A DNA stretch of 34,100 nt from Phycisphaerales bacterium UBA1926 (GTDB lineage Bacteria > Planctomycetota > Phycisphaerae > Phycisphaerales > UBA1924): contig DDFO01000008.1 in assembly GCA_002337215.1 (NCBI GenBank), forward strand, positions 22,584 to 56,683, given 5' to 3'. Shown in pieces: positions 16,706 through 26,436 of the stretch. The notes beneath the pieces were generated by a model, which had not been told where the DNA came from, searched no databases, and saw only the letters and a list, made by a program, of their open reading frames with translations. The position numbers and the translations under genes were made by a program. How positions within the stretch are numbered: the first letter of the stretch is position 1; each line of letters opens with the position of its first letter.

Positions 16706-17752
16706 ATGACCGCGCCCAACCCCACCGCCGACCACAACCCCACCTTCCACGTCGATGACCTGATCACCGACCTCGCCAACACCACCACCGGCATCCCCAC
16801 AGGCTGGCGCGCCCTCGACACCATCGGCGTCCAGTTCCGCCCCAAGGAACTCGCCCTCCTCGCCGCCCGCACCGGGCACGGCAAGACCTCCGCGCTCGTC
16901 AACATCGCCATGCGACTCCTCGAGCACGCCGCCGGCACAGGCTCGACGAAGCCCATGCTCTATTACTCGCACGAGGAACCCCCCGAGCACATCTTCTGCC
17001 GCCTCGTCGCGCTGCTCGCCATCCGCCCCATCGAGCCGTGGACCGTCTCCGAGATCCGCGAGCACTTCTCAGGACAGACCCCGGCCCACGCGAGCACGAG
17101 CCGCAACGAGGGCGACTACGCCCAGCTCGACACCGCGGTGAACCAGCTCCGGGCCCTCGAATCCCAGATCGTCGTCATCCACCGCCCCGCGTGGACCGCC
17201 GCCGACATCAGCGAGCACGCCCGCGCCATCCACGCCGAGCGAGGCGTCGGAGGCGTCTTCATCGACTACCTCCAGCGCATCCCCGTCGTCCCCCCGCTCC
17301 ACGCACGCGATCAGGAAATCGCCCTCACCGGACGCACGCTCAAGACCCTCGCCATCGACGTCGGTGCCCCCGTCGTCGCCGGCGCGCAGGTCGACCGCGA
17401 CGTCATCCCCGACGGCTACCAGGACAAGGTCCGCAAGGCCGCCTCGGGATCCATCGCCGACGCCATCGAGGTCATGAAGTCCGCCCGCCCCGACCTCAAC
17501 CACCTCAGAGAAGGCGGCTCCGAACAGGAGGCCGACCTCATCCTGGGGCTCATGAACTTCGCCGCCGACCTCCGCGTCGAAGCCACCGCCGTCCAGGCCT
17601 CCACCGACCACTACGAGATCGGCGTCCTCAAAAACCGCTACGGCCCCACCGGCAAATGGGCCGAGCTCTCCTACTCCGGCGCTTCGGGCCGGATCTCCGA
17701 TGTCGGCGTCCGCGAGTCTTCGGGCGACGTCCTCTCCAGACTCAGCGCCTGA
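16706..17752 (+). CDS. DnaB C-terminal-domain ATPase without N-domain
   Basis: A 348-residue RecA-type ATPase resembling only the motor half of replicative helicase DnaB. Seen: GIPTGWRALDTIGVQFRPKE before Walker A RTGHGKTS (residues 55-62), YYSHEEPPEHI at the position of the catalytic Glu, Walker B VFIDYLQRI near residue 186, and GAQVDRDVIP in place of the usual sensor SQLNR. The DnaB N-terminal (primase-interacting) domain is missing. Such short proteins exist in planctomycetes and mobile elements; loading partners are unknown. The start lacks a Shine-Dalgarno, and GATACC precedes it by 6 nt, a poor -10 match. Its last 82 nt overlap the end of the M14 gene on the other strand. Confidence 0.82.
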   Translation: MTAPNPTADHNPTFHVDDLITDLANTTTGIPTGWRALDTIGVQFRPKELALLAARTGHGKTSALVNIAMRLLEHAAGTGSTKPMLYYSHEEPPEHIFCRLVALLAIRPIEPWTVSEIREHFSGQTPAHASTSRNEGDYAQLDTAVNQLRALESQIVVIHRPAWTAADISEHARAIHAERGVGGVFIDYLQRIPVVPPLHARDQEIALTGRTLKTLAIDVGAPVVAGAQVDRDVIPDGYQDKVRKAASGSIADAIEVMKSARPDLNHLREGGSEQEADLILGLMNFAADLRVEATAVQASTDHYEIGVLKNRYGPTGKWAELSYSGASGRISDVGVRESSGDVLSRLSA

Positions 17753-19389
17753 ATCTCCTCGAGGCTGTAGCGCATCGCGGGGTGAATCTGCCCCCGCCGG
17801 AGCGTGTCGCCGAACACATCCCACGACGCGAGCCCCCCCGTCGCGCGCGGTTCGAGCAGGTACGCCGCCAGCGAACCGAGCGGCTGGTCGGTCCGCACGA
17901 ACACCGTCCCCTCCCGGAACGTTCCCCCCGCGGGGACACTCTGAACCTCGAGTTCCACCCGCCGACGCCCCTCCCACTTCCGTTCCGAGACGGTCTTCGC
18001 ATCCACGAGGTAGCAGTCCCCGCCGGGCACCGCCGTCAGTTCCTGGAGATACCACACCTCGATGCCGTGCGCGATCAGCCGATCGATCACCTCCGTGGCC
18101 CAGGGCAGCACCGCGTACACCTCGCCGCGCCGCACGACCTCCGTCGCCACGAAGTCGTTGAAGATCGGGATCTCGTAGTCTTTCTTCTCCGCCGTCTCAA
18201 AGTCGATCTTCGCCCGCGCCGAATGCGCGCCGCTCTCCACGGGTTCGTCGTACCCCAGGATCGTCGCCGGCTCCGCGAACGCCCGAGCCTCCGTCTTTAC
18301 CGCGATCGGTGCCCCGCTCTTCCCCGCCGCGATCGTCCTCGCATCGGCGGCATCGACCAACGCCCGGATCTCATCCTTCTGCGCCGCCGCATACCGCAGC
18401 ACCTGCTCGCAGAACGCCTGTGTCGAGAGCACCCTGTCCTCGAACGAGGCGTACGCGTACGCCTCCGTCAAGACCGTCAGCCGGTTCCGGATCCCGCGGT
18501 ACGCCGCCCCGTACCAGGGCTCCGCCGGGTAGGTCGTCCACTTCGTGTGGTGCTCGGCGAAGTTGCCGTAGAAGTAACTCTTGTACCCCGTCGCCGCCTC
18601 GAACGCCGCATCGACCTTCGGCAGCATCTCGTCGCGCACATACGCGATCACCTCAGCATCACCCGCCGGGTGTTTCGGCCCCTGGTACGTCAACGTGAAC
18701 CGATGATTCGACCCGTTCGTCGTGTGCGTGTCCACGATCACCGCCGGATCCCACGCGTTCAGGAAACCGACCATCGCCCGCGTCTCGGGCGCGTCCATCT
18801 TCACCCAGTCCCGGTTGAGATCGAGCCCCTGCGCGTTCGCCCGCTCCCCCACCGCCGCCGGCCCGTTCTGCCCAGGCCGGTTGCTCGCCGCGAACTTCGC
18901 ATGCCCGTCCACGTTGTAGACCGGCACGACGCAGATCACCAGATCCTCGAGCAGCGGCCGCATGTCGCGCCCATCACGCCGATCCCCGATGATGTCGTGC
19001 ATCAAACGCAGCAGCGCATCCGTCCCGCAGAGTTCTCCCGCGTGGATCGAGCCGAACAGCAGCACCACCAGCCGATCCCCGATCTCGCCCTTCTCGGGCC
19101 CACCCACATCGAACGCCACCGGCGGGTCGGCGATCACCCCGATCCGGATGGGCCGGCCCTCGACCGAGTCACCGATCGATCCGATCGAGACGATCGGCGA
19201 ATCTCCCAACGCGTCGAGCACCGCGTCCGCCTCGGCCGATGTCGCGCCGCGCTCGAACTCTGCCAGTCCGTGCAGCGCCGCGGCGACGCTCCCCCCGCCG
19301 TCCGGGTCAGCCGACACAACGCCGGCCCCGGCACCCGCAACCATCCCAGCAACAACCGCCGCACACACACCGAGAACGCGCATATTCAT
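17671..19389 (-). CDS. Secreted M14-family zinc carboxypeptidase
   Basis: A 572-residue protein with an N-terminal signal peptide (RVLGVCAAVVAGMVAGAGAG then VVSADP), so probably periplasmic or exported. The zinc site is H-x-x-E in FGSIHAGELCG (near 114-117), with the third ligand in DTHTTNGSNH (near 219). NRPGQNG, GLDLNRDW and VYNVDG are family blocks around the substrate pocket, and the catalytic Glu is in LTEAYAY (near 307). A C-terminal half of ~250 residues follows the peptidase domain, as in other large bacterial M14 members. Substrate unknown. TAG stop at 17671 lies inside the 3' end of the convergent helicase-like gene. Confidence 0.9.
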   Translation of the reverse strand: MNMRVLGVCAAVVAGMVAGAGAGVVSADPDGGGSVAAALHGLAEFERGATSAEADAVLDALGDSPIVSIGSIGDSVEGRPIRIGVIADPPVAFDVGGPEKGEIGDRLVVLLFGSIHAGELCGTDALLRLMHDIIGDRRDGRDMRPLLEDLVICVVPVYNVDGHAKFAASNRPGQNGPAAVGERANAQGLDLNRDWVKMDAPETRAMVGFLNAWDPAVIVDTHTTNGSNHRFTLTYQGPKHPAGDAEVIAYVRDEMLPKVDAAFEAATGYKSYFYGNFAEHHTKWTTYPAEPWYGAAYRGIRNRLTVLTEAYAYASFEDRVLSTQAFCEQVLRYAAAQKDEIRALVDAADARTIAAGKSGAPIAVKTEARAFAEPATILGYDEPVESGAHSARAKIDFETAEKKDYEIPIFNDFVATEVVRRGEVYAVLPWATEVIDRLIAHGIEVWYLQELTAVPGGDCYLVDAKTVSERKWEGRRRVELEVQSVPAGGTFREGTVFVRTDQPLGSLAAYLLEPRATGGLASWDVFGDTLRRGQIHPAMRYSLEEIQALSLERTSPEDSRTPTSEIRPEAPE

Positions 19390-19395
19390 GCGACC

Positions 19396-19401
19396 ACTCT
19401 A
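19396..19401 (-). promoter_or_regulatory. Predicted leaderless -10 box, M14 gene
   Basis: TAGAGT on the minus strand ends exactly 6 nt before the ATG at 19389. Confidence 0.55.
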
Positions 19402-19425
19402 CAGACCACGATCGCCGAGCACTCC

Positions 19426-19431
19426 TAAAAT
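19426..19431 (+). promoter_or_regulatory. Possible -10 box of the FG-GAP gene
   Basis: TAAAAT, a five-of-six match, lies about 145 nt before the start, so the mRNA would have a long, GC-rich, structured leader with CGCCGATCGG and its complement near the two ends. No convincing -35. Confidence 0.4.
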
Positions 19432-19576
19432 TTGTGTCCGCCGATCGGTGCCCGAGACCGGGCCGATCGCGCTCGGGAGCGCACCCCGCGTTCGCCGACA
19501 GACCGGTGCACACGCGGGCGGAACAACCCGGGCCCTTCTTCCTCCACGCCGATCGGCGGCGGAAGGAAGGGACGTC

Positions 19577-21817
19577 ATGCACAAGGCACCACTCACCCTC
19601 GCGATTCTGTGCGGGGCGGCGGCCACCACGCTCGCCGCGTTCGACGGTTTCGCCCCACGCGTCGATCTTGCCCTCCCATCGGGCTACAGCCCGACCGATT
19701 CGGTCCTCGTCGATCTCGACAACGACGCCGACCTCGACATCGCCGTCACCTGCTTCACCAGCGGCACACTCGACTACATCGCCGTCTTCCTCAACAACGG
19801 CGACGGCACCTTCGCGACACCCCTCACCACACGCGTGGGCAACAGCCCAACCGCCATCGCCGCCGCCGATATCAACCTCGACGGCGACATGGACCTCCTG
19901 TGCGCAAACCGCGACACCGACGACTTCTCACTCCGACTCGGCAACGGCGACGGAACATTCCAGAACGAGATCTTCCGCGCCGCCGGCGACCGCCCACAGG
20001 GCATCGCCGTCGCCGACTTCAATCTCGACGGTGCGCCCGATGTCGTCGTCTGCAATGAGTTCGACGACACCGTCACCGTCTACTTTGGAGATGCCACCGG
20101 CGTGTTCTCAGCAACCACCTACACCACGAACAACCAGGAAGGCAACCTGGGCCACGGCCCGCGTGACGTCGCCGCGAATGACCTCAACTTCGACGGCGCA
20201 CCCGACATCATCACCGCCAACACCTCGAGCAACCACGCCACCATTCTCTACAATATTGCCGGCGCGCCCGGCACGTTCTTCTTCGGAGAGTTCGGCGCGT
20301 TCATCCCGACCGGGGACGGCCCCATCGCCCTCCTCAGCGACGACCTCGGCAACGACGGCGACCCGGACCTTACCTTCTGCCTCACCTCCGGTGCCGTCTA
20401 CAACCGCTTCAACGAGTACAGCAGCAACCCCGTCGCGTTCCCGACATTCCCGACCTTCAACAGCGTCACCACAGGAGGCCGACCCATCGGCGCCGCCCTC
20501 GCCGACTTCGATGACCTCGAAGCCGACGGGGACCGCGACCTCGTGATCGCAGACGAAGTCAACGACCGGATCCTCATCCTCCAGAACAACGGCAACGCGG
20601 TCTTCACCAACATCGGCGCGTGGGCCACGCCCGCATCACCCCAGGGACCCAGCGCGGGCGACCTCGACGCCGACGGCGACGACGACATCATCGTCCCCAA
20701 CTTCTCCGGCGACAGCGTCAGCGTCTTCCTCAACACCACCACCGTCGTCGGCGGGCCCGCGCCCATCGTCCGCATCGATGATCCGGGCGACTACGGCGCA
20801 AGCGGCGGCTGCGTTTGTGGACCAGAGATGACCGTCACGGGTGTCGCGACCATCCCGGCGGGCGGGCTCTTCGAGCGCTATGTCCTCGACTACCGCCGCA
20901 CCGATGTCGCGACATGGACCACCATCCGCGACACCACCGACCAGGTCCCAGAGCCCGGCAACGACCTGGGCACATGGAACCTCGCGGGGAACCCGGAGGG
21001 CATCTACATCCTCCGCCTCACCGCAACCTCCGCCTCTGGCATCACCGCCACCGACCAGACCGTCGTCTGGGTCAGCCAGTTCTACAACACCGCCGATATC
21101 GACATCGCCGCCGGCTACCTCTCAAGCACCACCGTCGCCGGACGCAACATCTGCATCGACGGCACCATCAACGACGACGCCTGCGGCTCCAACACCTACA
21201 CCGTTGACTACCGACCCGCCGTCGGCGGCACCTACCAACCCGTCGATCCCAGCGTCCCCGTCTACGGAGGCGACCGACTCAATGACCTCCTCGCGATCTG
21301 GAACACCACGAGCCTCGGCGTGCCCGATGGCGACTATGTCATCCGCGTCATCGGAACCAACGGCTGCGGGCAGACCGCGTCCGACTTCCAGTCCGTCACC
21401 GTGGATAACACCCCGCCGGTCGCCGAGATCACCGGCCCGACCAACTGCTTCTGGATCGATCCCGACGACCTCATCGCCGTCAAGGGAACCGCCTCCGACG
21501 CCAACCTCGGCAGCTGGACGCTCGAATTCACCGGAGGTCCCTTCAACGATTGGGAGCCCATCAACTCCGGCACCACCAACGTCATCAAGAACGTTCTCGG
21601 CGAGTGGGACACCAGCGGCCTCCCGCCCTGCGCGTACACCCTCCGCCTCCGCGTCCACGACACATCCCGGCTCAGTTGCGGCACTTCCAGTTGGCGGACC
21701 GACTTCCTCGCAACCGTCAACCTCGGCTGCCGGGCCGACCTCGCCGAGCCCTTCCAGGTCCTCGACCTCGCCGACATCGCCGTCTTTGTCGAGTCCTTCA
21801 CGGCCGGTTGCCCGTAA
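19577..21817 (+). CDS. Secreted FG-GAP/VCBS-repeat protein with half-dockerin-like tail
   Basis: About 746 residues. ATG at 19577 follows a purine-rich GGAAGGAAGGG. Signal peptide MHKAPLTLAILCGAAATTLA. Residues ~35-410 hold FG-GAP/VCBS-type repeats that form a beta-propeller with Ca-binding D-x-D-x-D loops: DLDNDADLDIAVT, DINLDGDMDLLCA, DFNLDGAPDVVVC, DLNFDGAPDIITA, DLDADGDDDIIVP. Residues ~420-715 are beta-rich Ig-like modules. The last ~27 residues, CRADLAEPFQVLDLADIAVF then VESFTAGCP, are the Cys-bounded tail common in Phycisphaerae. Predicted to be an extracellular or surface protein; ligand unknown. Confidence 0.87.
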   Translation: MHKAPLTLAILCGAAATTLAAFDGFAPRVDLALPSGYSPTDSVLVDLDNDADLDIAVTCFTSGTLDYIAVFLNNGDGTFATPLTTRVGNSPTAIAAADINLDGDMDLLCANRDTDDFSLRLGNGDGTFQNEIFRAAGDRPQGIAVADFNLDGAPDVVVCNEFDDTVTVYFGDATGVFSATTYTTNNQEGNLGHGPRDVAANDLNFDGAPDIITANTSSNHATILYNIAGAPGTFFFGEFGAFIPTGDGPIALLSDDLGNDGDPDLTFCLTSGAVYNRFNEYSSNPVAFPTFPTFNSVTTGGRPIGAALADFDDLEADGDRDLVIADEVNDRILILQNNGNAVFTNIGAWATPASPQGPSAGDLDADGDDDIIVPNFSGDSVSVFLNTTTVVGGPAPIVRIDDPGDYGASGGCVCGPEMTVTGVATIPAGGLFERYVLDYRRTDVATWTTIRDTTDQVPEPGNDLGTWNLAGNPEGIYILRLTATSASGITATDQTVVWVSQFYNTADIDIAAGYLSSTTVAGRNICIDGTINDDACGSNTYTVDYRPAVGGTYQPVDPSVPVYGGDRLNDLLAIWNTTSLGVPDGDYVIRVIGTNGCGQTASDFQSVTVDNTPPVAEITGPTNCFWIDPDDLIAVKGTASDANLGSWTLEFTGGPFNDWEPINSGTTNVIKNVLGEWDTSGLPPCAYTLRLRVHDTSRLSCGTSSWRTDFLATVNLGCRADLAEPFQVLDLADIAVFVESFTAGCP

Positions 21818-21843
21818 TCCCAAAAACCGGCTCCGGCCTCCTC

Positions 21844-21869
21844 AAGCCCCGCCCCATGGCGGGGCTTTT
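21844..21869 (+). terminator. Rho-independent terminator of the FG-GAP gene
   Basis: AAGCCCCGCC-CCAT-GGCGGGGCTT, a perfect 10-bp stem with a short T tail, 26 nt after the stop codon. Confidence 0.85.
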
Positions 21870-22075
21870 CGCATCCCCACCGCGGATCAGGCATGAACGC
21901 CCCCCCTCGCCCCCCCCCCTGCCACTTTGACACCCGCCGCACGCGCCCACGCCGAAACCACCGCCCCGACACCCCGGATACCCCGTCCCGACGCCAGAAA
22001 CCGCCCGGCACACCTTCCCAAGCGACCACCACCGCACACCCACAACCGGCACACCGTTTGCCACTCCTTCATCCG

Positions 22076-22648
22076 ATGCGGAACGTGCGCTTCCATCCCG
22101 GCCACCCCCTCGGCCCAGTGAACGGCCAGCCCAGCGGCCAACCGAACGGCCCGTCAAACGGCCGCGCCGACGATCCCGCGCCCACCAACCGACTCAACCT
22201 CCTTCTCTCCTACGCAGGCTGGGACGAGACCCCCTGGGTCGATCGCCTCCCCGCCCTGCTCGGCCCCATGGGCATCCAGAGCCACCGCGCCCAGGATGCC
22301 CGCGACGCCTCCCGCGTCATCGAAACCACGCCCATCCACATCGCCATCGTCGACCTCGCGCTGCCCCTCGAATGCTCCGCCGAGACCTGCAAAGTCTCAG
22401 ACGAGGCGGGCCCGCGCATCCTCGACCTCCTCGCCCGCCTCCGTCAGCCCCCGCCCACGCTCGTCATCAAGCGGGGCCGCACCAACCGCGACGACCGGAG
22501 AGAAATGGCCGCCGCCCTCCGCGCCGGCGCCTTCGCCGTCCTCGACCGCCCCCGCGCCCAGCAGGACCTCGAAATCCTCCTCGAACTCCTCCGCCGGGTC
22601 CTCACCCGCCATTACCACAACACCTGGCCCCCGCAACAGAACGCATAA
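22076..22648 (+). CDS. Receiver-like (response-regulator-fold) protein
   Basis: About 190 residues, tentatively a degenerate receiver domain. After a ~30-residue Gly/Pro/Asn-rich head come NRLNLLLSYAGW (strand 1), an amphipathic helix, IHIAIVDLALPLE where Asp sits at the usual phospho-acceptor position, a long insertion containing two Cys, PPTLVIKRG (strand 4) and AAALRAGAFAVLDRPRAQQD, which resembles the alpha4-beta5 region, with Arg where receivers carry the conserved Lys. There is no output domain and no histidine kinase nearby. The start is a guess: there is neither a Shine-Dalgarno nor a TANNNT box at this ATG. The CDS ends 174 nt before groES. Confidence 0.6.
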   Translation: MRNVRFHPGHPLGPVNGQPSGQPNGPSNGRADDPAPTNRLNLLLSYAGWDETPWVDRLPALLGPMGIQSHRAQDARDASRVIETTPIHIAIVDLALPLECSAETCKVSDEAGPRILDLLARLRQPPPTLVIKRGRTNRDDRREMAAALRAGAFAVLDRPRAQQDLEILLELLRRVLTRHYHNTWPPQQNA

Positions 22649-22686
22649 ACGACCACCACGCGGCCGAAGCCCGCGACGCACATCCC

Positions 22687-22795
22687 TCGCCGGCGAAGGC
22701 CGGCGAATCAAACCGAACCCCTCGCCCACGGGAGGGGAGTCCAAGACCCAGAACCAATCCACAACCAACCCAACCTCGCGAGCGGACGCTCGCGA
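22687..22795. promoter_or_regulatory. Hairpin-rich groES upstream region
   Basis: Three inverted repeats precede groES: TCGCCGGC-GAAG-GCCGGCGA (22687-22706), a weaker CCCCTC/GAGGGG stem (about 22719-22737), and TCGCGAGCG-GA-CGCTCGCGA (22776-22795), which ends 27 nt before the start codon. None matches the CIRCE element (TTAGCACTC-N9-GAGTGCTAA), so HrcA control is not supported. The last could act in the mRNA leader or as an operator. Confidence 0.45.
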
Positions 22796-22822
22796 CGCAG
22801 ACAGCAAAGGGAGAACACACCG

Positions 22823-23149
22823 ATGGCAACCGCAACCAAGTCCCGCAAGACCACCAAGACCGACATCCGCCCCCTCCACGACAAGATCATCGTCCGCCGC
22901 GACGAGGCCGAGTCCGTCACCGAGTCGGGCATCTACCTCCCCGAGTCGAGCAAGGACCGCCCCAAGACCGGCACCATCGAGGCCGTGGGTGACGGCAAGC
23001 TCAACACCGAGACCGGCGCCCGCACCCCGCTGACCCTCAAGAAGGGCGACAAGGTCATCTTCACCTCCTACGCCGGCACCGAAGTCAAGCTGGGCGACGA
23101 CGAGCTGCTCATCATGAGCGAAGACGACGTCCTCGCCGTGATCGACTGA
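22823..23149 (+). CDS. groES: Co-chaperonin GroES
   Basis: A 108-residue protein, the seven-fold lid of the GroEL folding chamber. Seen: DIRPLHDKIIVRRDEAE, the mobile loop SVTESGIYLPESSKDRP, TGTIEAVGDGKLN and VIFTSYAGTEVKLGDDELLI, which are the standard blocks. The N-terminal ATATKSRKTTKT extension makes it slightly longer than the usual ~97 residues. GGGAG lies 9 nt before the ATG. First gene of the chaperonin unit, but separated from groEL by 400 nt that carry a long hairpin and a small gene. Confidence 0.97.
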   Translation: MATATKSRKTTKTDIRPLHDKIIVRRDEAESVTESGIYLPESSKDRPKTGTIEAVGDGKLNTETGARTPLTLKKGDKVIFTSYAGTEVKLGDDELLIMSEDDVLAVID

Positions 23150-23156
23150 GGGAAGA

Positions 23157-23240
23157 GGCACTGGGCACTAGGCACAAGGCACTAGTGCGTGAGGATGCAT
23201 GCCTCCTCTCTAGTGCCTTATGCCCAGTGCCCAGTGCCTT
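23157..23240. repeat. Inverted heptamer arrays forming a long hairpin
   Basis: Left arm heptamers GGCACTG, GGCACTA, GGCACAA, GGCACTA (23157-23184) are the reverse complement of right arm heptamers CTAGTGC, CTTATGC, CCAGTGC, CCAGTGC (23210-23237), with only two mismatches over about 29 bp. The 24-nt middle contains GAGG-ATGCAT-G-CCTC and can pair further. Begins 8 nt after the groES stop and ends 23 nt before the small gene. It may attenuate transcription or stabilise groES mRNA, or be a mobile repeat. Confidence 0.85.
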
Positions 23241-23262
23241 CACACCCAGCGAGCGCCAGCCC

Positions 23263-23481
23263 ATGACCCACACCGCCCTCCGCAAAGCCCTCGAAGAACT
23301 CAAAGGCCAGCGCACCGCGACCTTCGTCTTCCAGCACATCCTCGGCGAGCACAACACACTCGCCATCACCAACGCCATGCTCGTCCCAGAGGAAGCGGAC
23401 GGGCTCATCAAGCTCACGGACGGCCAGTCCATTTACATCATCGACGCCGACCGGGTCGCATATATCCGGCTCGGCCAGTAA
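23263..23481 (+). CDS. Small protein between groES and groEL
   Basis: A 72-residue protein, not recognised. The sequence looks coding: a basic/amphipathic start ([12 protein letters not shown]), then [23 protein letters not shown] and a C-terminal beta-like part ending in [16 protein letters not shown]. No signal peptide, Cys or membrane helix. It is acidic overall, with good third-position GC, and lies between two chaperonin genes on the same strand, 69 nt before groEL. ATG at 23263 has only a weak GAGCG-type Shine-Dalgarno. A link to chaperonin function is possible from position alone. Confidence 0.62.
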   Translation: MTHTALRKALEELKGQRTATFVFQHILGEHNTLAITNAMLVPEEADGLIKLTDGQSIYIIDADRVAYIRLGQ

Positions 23482-23549
23482 CACGACTCTCCCCAACCAA
23501 CACGACGCCGAGGCACACGCCCGCGTCCAAACGAAACAGGAGCCACCCC

Positions 23550-25184
<1,635 letters not shown>

Positions 25185-25212
25185 TTCAGCAAGCCATCTC
25201 ATTGACCGATCT

Positions 25213-25248
25213 CGGGGACGCGCCGATCGGCGCGTCCCCGTTTCTTTT
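25213..25248 (+). terminator. Rho-independent terminator of groEL
   Basis: A perfect 28-nt palindrome (25213-25240; arms CGGGGACGCGCC / GGCGCGTCCCCG) is followed by TTTCTTTT. It is the last typical high-GC feature before the AT-rich cassette. Confidence 0.93.
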
Positions 25249-25253
25249 ACCTG

Positions 25254-25259
25254 CTACTA
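25254..25259 (+). promoter_or_regulatory. Possible -10 box of the three-gene cassette
   Basis: TACTAT ends about 8 nt before the ATG at 25269 and directly behind the groEL terminator. If used, the mRNA would be leaderless or nearly so; no Shine-Dalgarno is visible at that ATG. Confidence 0.4.
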
Positions 25260-25268
25260 TTGCCAGTC

Positions 25269-26030
25269 ATGACAACGATCGAGAACCCGAACAAATCCCC
25301 ACTCTTGGAGGCTATTGCCGAGGTACGCTGGAATCTACAAAGCGGTCCGAAAGGGGAACAGGTCGACCCAGGTTATCGCCTTCTTCCAGGTCGTCTTTCC
25401 GATCGGCTTGGAGAGGAATTCCCCTTATTCATAGATCTACCACAAGCCACTGTTCCCCCAGAGATGATGCCAAATGTGGTGCGGCATCAGTTCCGTCGTG
25501 GCGAGAATGAATGGCCGGTGATTCAACTCGGACCAGGAATTGTGACACTTAACGACTCCTCGGATTACAGTTGGGAAAAGTTCTATCCACGCCTCAAAAA
25601 GCTAATCTGTCAACTTCATGACTGCTATCCGAAAGGGAATCACTCTTTTAGTATCGCAGGCCTCGACCTTCGATACCTGAATAGCTTCCCAATTGATGTC
25701 AATACTGACCTTAGCGAACAGCTTCAACATCTTTTTGGGGTTGTAGTCGAGATACCCGCTCCTGACCCTATTGATGGCAATGATGGGCATGATGTACTGA
25801 ATGTCAGCACGACGCTTACAATTAAACAACCCATGCTTCCAGGTCGCGCCACTCTGACAATTTCTACAGGCTTGCGCAGTGGCGAACCAGCCTTACTCTT
25901 GGATCTGCAGATGCAGTCGCGCAAGAACGATCTTCCAGAAGACAGCGCCGAGATGTGGTTTGGCAGAGCACACGACTGCGCCAAAGAATGGTTCACCAAG
26001 CTTCACAGAGAGGGAAGTAATGCTGGCTGA
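25269..26030 (+). CDS. TIGR04255-like protein (cassette gene 1)
   Basis: About 253 residues, resembling the sporadically distributed TIGR04255 family: N-terminal NKSPLLEAIAEVRW, FPLFIDLP, a central WPVIQLGPGIVTLN followed by YSWEKFYPRLKKLI, GLDLRYLNSFPID, and a final LLLDLQMQSR segment. The biochemical function of the family is unknown; members occur patchily and often beside other unknown genes. Base composition is far lower in GC than groEL upstream, and codons are mixed rather than strongly G/C-ending, which suggests acquisition by transfer. First of three coupled genes: its stop lies inside the start of gene 2 (11-nt overlap). Confidence 0.75.
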   Translation: MTTIENPNKSPLLEAIAEVRWNLQSGPKGEQVDPGYRLLPGRLSDRLGEEFPLFIDLPQATVPPEMMPNVVRHQFRRGENEWPVIQLGPGIVTLNDSSDYSWEKFYPRLKKLICQLHDCYPKGNHSFSIAGLDLRYLNSFPIDVNTDLSEQLQHLFGVVVEIPAPDPIDGNDGHDVLNVSTTLTIKQPMLPGRATLTISTGLRSGEPALLLDLQMQSRKNDLPEDSAEMWFGRAHDCAKEWFTKLHREGSNAG

Positions 26031-26436
26031 CTACCGCCACCCCTCGGATATCCAAAGCCATACAAGTGGCGACAGATTCGATATCGATTATTACAGCGAC
26101 CAACCAATCCCGGTTCCTAGCCAATATCCATCCACGAGCATGAATCGCTCATTAGCCGATTTCTCCAGATTATTAGTCTTGACCGGGGCGGCGTCACTTT
26201 CTGGCGGCATCGCCAATCCTAGAGAAATCGAGAACCTAGCAAATCTAGCCCTTCAACAGGGTGCGCCACACGCGAGGATTTACTCCCGACGACTTTCGCT
26301 CTCTGAGGCCAGAAAACTCTCCAAATCCATACAGGAACGCCTTTCGGCTGAGATCCGAGACGACAGGCTTCGGCACATTCATTTCTGGCTTGACATGGAA
26401 CTTGACAACACCGATTCTCCCCTCATGAAGCTATGA
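26020..26436 (+). CDS. Unknown protein (cassette gene 2)
   Basis: A 138-residue protein, not recognised. It starts MLADYRHPSDIQSHTSG, has an acidic/aromatic segment (DRFDIDYYSDQP), then a moderately hydrophobic SRLLVLTGAASLSGG, which is too weak to call a membrane helix, and a charged helical C-terminal half (ARKLSKSIQERLSAEIRDD, HFWLDMELDN). ATG at 26020 overlaps gene 1 by 11 nt and has AGGGA just upstream. Its own stop overlaps the next start in ATGA. AT-rich like its neighbours. The tight coupling implies the three products are made in proportion and probably act together. Confidence 0.7.
   Translation: MLADYRHPSDIQSHTSGDRFDIDYYSDQPIPVPSQYPSTSMNRSLADFSRLLVLTGAASLSGGIANPREIENLANLALQQGAPHARIYSRRLSLSEARKLSKSIQERLSAEIRDDRLRHIHFWLDMELDNTDSPLMKL

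Noticed and set aside
15287..17065. Long minus-strand reading frame opposite the TPR, queF and helicase-like genes
   Set aside because: Gly/Val/Glu-rich low-complexity shadow, with three well-supported genes on the other strand.
17038..19428. Long plus-strand reading frame across the helicase-like and M14 genes
   Set aside because: Arg/Pro-rich translation typical of a shadow; the M14 catalytic motifs lie on the minus strand.
22649..22822. CIRCE/HrcA operator before groES
   Set aside because: No TTAGCACTC/GAGTGCTAA pair is present.
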